Positions 62,273-64,000 of a DNA stretch of 64,000 nucleotides are shown piece after piece (positions within the stretch are counted from its first letter, which is position 1; every line of letters starts with the position of its first letter). The DNA is from an uncultured Veillonella sp. (GTDB lineage: Bacteria > Bacillota > Negativicutes > Veillonellales > Veillonellaceae), in assembly GCF_900545795.1 (NCBI RefSeq), contig NZ_URAR01000012.1:3145-67144 (forward strand), given 5' to 3'. A model generated the notes under the pieces. It was not told the DNA's origin, did not search any database, and saw only the letters and a program-made list of their open reading frames with translations. Both the position numbers and the translations under genes were made by a program.

Positions 62273-62608
62273 ACTCTTCCTCTCAAGCTTACATGAACTA
62301 ATTTTTTTATATTTATTATTTAAGTATACCATATATGAAGGCAATTTGTGTTACTATAAAGATGCCACCATATATGCATATTTGAAATCAGGCCTTAGTT
62401 CTTTTGTTTGCTTTTGCCGAAACCCGATACCAGCACTGCAAAACTATAATACAACCGAAAATAGGTTGCTATTGATTTTGTATTCGCATGCTTTTTATCA
62501 GTTACTTGTTATTCCATTAACAAGTATTTACGTCATAAAAAGAAAGGAGGTTTGTCGAAATTTTACTCATAACTAGTAGTGATTTAAAATTTTTCGACAA
62601 CATAGTTT
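62273..62608. other. Gap between the Cof-type HAD gene and the recombinase gene
   Basis: This 336-base divergent region holds the promoters for both genes, although no strong -10/-35 pair was seen. It also holds the detached ribosome-binding site and hairpin of the recombinase. No attachment-site core or duplicated gene end was recognised. Confidence 0.45.
62541..62608 (+). promoter_or_regulatory. Ribosome-binding site separated from its ATG by a hairpin
   Basis: AGAAAGGAGG ends at 62550, 58 bases before the ATG. Between them TTGTCGAAA-TTTTA (62552-62565) pairs with TAAAA-TT-TTTCGACAA (62585-62600). If the hairpin folds, GGAGG is effectively 9 bases from the ATG. No other ribosome-binding site lies near the start, and an in-frame TAG is at 62603-62605. 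Confidence 0.6.
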
Positions 62609-63796
62609 ATGAAGCGAGTTGCTCTTTACATTAGAGTTTCAAACGAAGAGCAAAGTATGCACGGTTATTCACTTCAAGCACAGGAGAATAGATTGCGCCA
62701 ATATGCATACCATCATAACTATAGCATCGTGGACTGCTATCGTGATGAAGGTATATCTGCTAGAAGTTGTCCAGGACGACGCAAAGAATTTTCAAGAATG
62801 TTAAAACACGTCCAACAAGGGCGTATTGACTGTATTTTATTTATTAAACTTGATCGCTGGTTTAGAAATGTATCTGATTATTATACGTATCAAGCTATAT
62901 TAGATACCTATGGCGTTCAATGGGAGGCTACTGAGGAAGACTATAATACCAATACGGCACAAGGTCGACTGTATTTAAATATTAAATTATCCATCGCACA
63001 AAATGAATCAGATACTACATCTGAACGCATTCACTTTGTTTTTTCGGATAAAAAAAGTCGCCGCGAAGCCATTTCAGGTAAATTGCCTTTAGGTTATACA
63101 ATCCAAGCAAAACGCATTTTACCTGATACAACAGCGCCGATTATTAAAGCTGTTTTTGAGTATTACAAGGATTGTGGCTCCATTAGGCAAACTCAAGCGT
63201 TCCTGCTAAACAACTATCACATAAAGCGTTCCTATCCCGCTATGACTAAGCTATTACGAAATAAGAAGTACATAGGAACATTTTATGATATAGCACAGTA
63301 TGCCCCACCAATTGTGCCAATCCAATTATTTACGGAAGTACAACATATGTTAAATTGTCACAATCGAAAGGATACGCAGGGCTCTAATCATTTTTTGTTT
63401 GCCGGTCTACTCCGTTGTCCTCATTGTCAACATTCTTTGGTAGGCTTAGCTCGTCACTATAAAACTAGCAGCTATATCTATTATCAATGTCCCAATTCGA
63501 TTCATAACCCTCAGGAGTGCTCTAATAAAACGCTCTACAAGGAGCCTTTAATAGAGGCTACGCTCCTCAATGCTTTACCAGTCTTAATCAAGCAGTGTTT
63601 CATCCCTGAAAACTCAAAAGAATCATCCTTTGTTTTTAATCATCACAATTACCGGCAATGGTCATTGGTCACTAAAAAATCGTATTGGCAGTATTTTATA
63701 GATTCTATTATATTGCCCTATCTTACTAAGAAAACGAATTCGTTAGCCTATGCCATCCCTATTGCCAATATAAAATTAAAAGACAATTTCCTATAG
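62609..63796 (+). CDS. Serine recombinase (resolvase/integrase family), compact form
   Basis: The 395-residue protein has an N-terminal resolvase domain: LYIRVSNEEQS with catalytic Ser11, YRDEGISARS, and IDCILFIKLDRWFRN with conserved Arg residues. A recombinase domain follows (PLGYTI and IIKAVFEYYKDCGSIRQT near 180), then a zinc ribbon (CPHCQHSLVG near 270 with CPN and C near 296-306). Large serine integrases usually run 450-550 residues with a coiled-coil arm. That arm is missing, which could limit it to deletion, inversion or excision. No other mobile-element genes lie nearby. Confidence 0.83.
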   Translation: MKRVALYIRVSNEEQSMHGYSLQAQENRLRQYAYHHNYSIVDCYRDEGISARSCPGRRKEFSRMLKHVQQGRIDCILFIKLDRWFRNVSDYYTYQAILDTYGVQWEATEEDYNTNTAQGRLYLNIKLSIAQNESDTTSERIHFVFSDKKSRREAISGKLPLGYTIQAKRILPDTTAPIIKAVFEYYKDCGSIRQTQAFLLNNYHIKRSYPAMTKLLRNKKYIGTFYDIAQYAPPIVPIQLFTEVQHMLNCHNRKDTQGSNHFLFAGLLRCPHCQHSLVGLARHYKTSSYIYYQCPNSIHNPQECSNKTLYKEPLIEATLLNALPVLIKQCFIPENSKESSFVFNHHNYRQWSLVTKKSYWQYFIDSIILPYLTKKTNSLAYAIPIANIKLKDNFL

Positions 63797-63852
63797 TTAA
63801 TAGGCTTTTGTCATTCCTTATCCAATAAAATGTAATACTAGCAGTACAAAAT

Positions 63853-63880
63853 TTGAAAATAAATTTGTGAGCTTTATAAC
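63853..63880 (+). promoter_or_regulatory. Promoter of the porin-like gene
   Basis: TTGAAA (63853-63858), 16 bases, TATAAC (63875-63880). It lies 80 bases upstream of the partial gene. Confidence 0.6.
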
Positions 63881-63959
63881 AAATCGATTGATAAACCAAT
63901 AGATGTTTCATCCCTATAAAACGTTATTTTCAAAAATTCTATCCTAAGGGGTAATTACA

Positions 63960-64000
63960 ATGAAAAAACGTTTTGCAACTATGCTAGCAGCAACAGCTGT
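63960..64000 (+). CDS. Start of an OmpM-like porin gene (partial)
   Basis: Only 13 codons are present: MKKRFATMLAATA. This is a signal-peptide start of the kind found on the major S-layer-homology outer-membrane proteins of Veillonella. AAGGGG lies 9 bases upstream. The identification rests on the signal peptide and organism context only. Confidence 0.5.
   Translation, partial: MKKRFATMLAATA

Noticed and set aside
62273..63960. Intact prophage or integrative element around the serine recombinase
   Set aside because: No structural, replication or cargo genes, and no duplicated attachment core could be seen within the window.
1..64000. CRISPR array, tRNA or rRNA genes
   Set aside because: No regularly spaced palindromic repeats, cloverleaf-like sequences with a TTCRA loop or rRNA blocks were noticed. 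A covariance search was not possible here.

Overview
The window looks like chromosomal DNA of a low-GC diderm Firmicute (Negativicutes), most likely a Veillonella species. Firmicute-type modules (whiA-yvcK-rapZ, a PyrR-type pyr leader, an infC leader attenuator, a LexA box of the GAAC-N4-GTTC type) sit beside Gram-negative envelope genes (two TonB-dependent receptors, TonB/ExbB/ExbD, a phosphoethanolamine transferase). The start of an OmpM-like porin gene lies at the right edge. The genus call is inference; no rRNA or tRNA is present to confirm it. Nearly all genes are on the minus strand.

Layout from left to right. 1-2.9 kb: 5' end of a GH2 glycosidase gene, a phosphoglycolate-phosphatase-like HAD gene, a small Cys-rich protein and an M20 peptidase. 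3.0-9.4 kb: an AT-rich accessory island with a DIP1984-family protein, two probable DNA-binding proteins, a KTSC protein, an RloC-like ATPase (Walker A, CxxC hook, C-terminal R-x3-E...H) behind a perfect LexA-type box, and a protein with a HEPN-like R-x4-H motif. 9.7-25.3 kb: a 14-gene polysaccharide operon running galU, wbaP-like, glf, DUF4422, GT2, GT4, sialyltransferase-like, wzy, wzx, a CMP-nonulosonate synthetase/PseG-like fusion, neuB-like, wzz, an epimerase and rfbB. It points to a Wzx/Wzy-dependent surface glycan with galactofuranose and a sialic-acid-like sugar. 25.5-26.9 kb: infC-rpmI-rplT with a leader attenuator and a strong promoter. 27-30.3 kb: UDP-glucuronate epimerase, ugd and a GT8 transferase. 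30.7-33.1 kb: a HutP-family protein and a phosphoethanolamine transferase. 33.2-33.5 kb: a 21-bp tandem repeat next to what looks like a decayed gene end.

33.7-42.5 kb: the pyrimidine operon pyrB-pyrC-carA-carB-pyrK-pyrD, with a textbook promoter, a PyrR-binding sequence and a leader terminator. PyrK carries unusual insertions. 42.5-57.8 kb: a haem/iron locus. It holds two paralogous TonB receptors, a flavodoxin, an FecCD-type ABC importer, a HutW/ChuW-like radical SAM protein with a His-rich repeat tail, ExbD, ExbB, an AraC regulator, a Gly-rich TonB and a secreted protein of unknown function. Fur-like boxes overlap the araC promoter and, less well, precede exbB. The genes read as one pathway: receptor, TonB energisation, periplasmic capture, ABC import, then anaerobic ring opening by HutW with flavodoxin as a likely electron donor. 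58-61.3 kb: whiA, yvcK and rapZ. 61.5-64 kb: a Cof-type HAD phosphatase with an aberrant C-terminus, a lone serine recombinase whose only good ribosome-binding site is separated from its ATG by a hairpin, and the start of the porin gene.

No tRNA, rRNA, CRISPR array, insertion sequence or complete prophage was seen. Family names come from recognised motifs and remembered family architectures; no database search was run.
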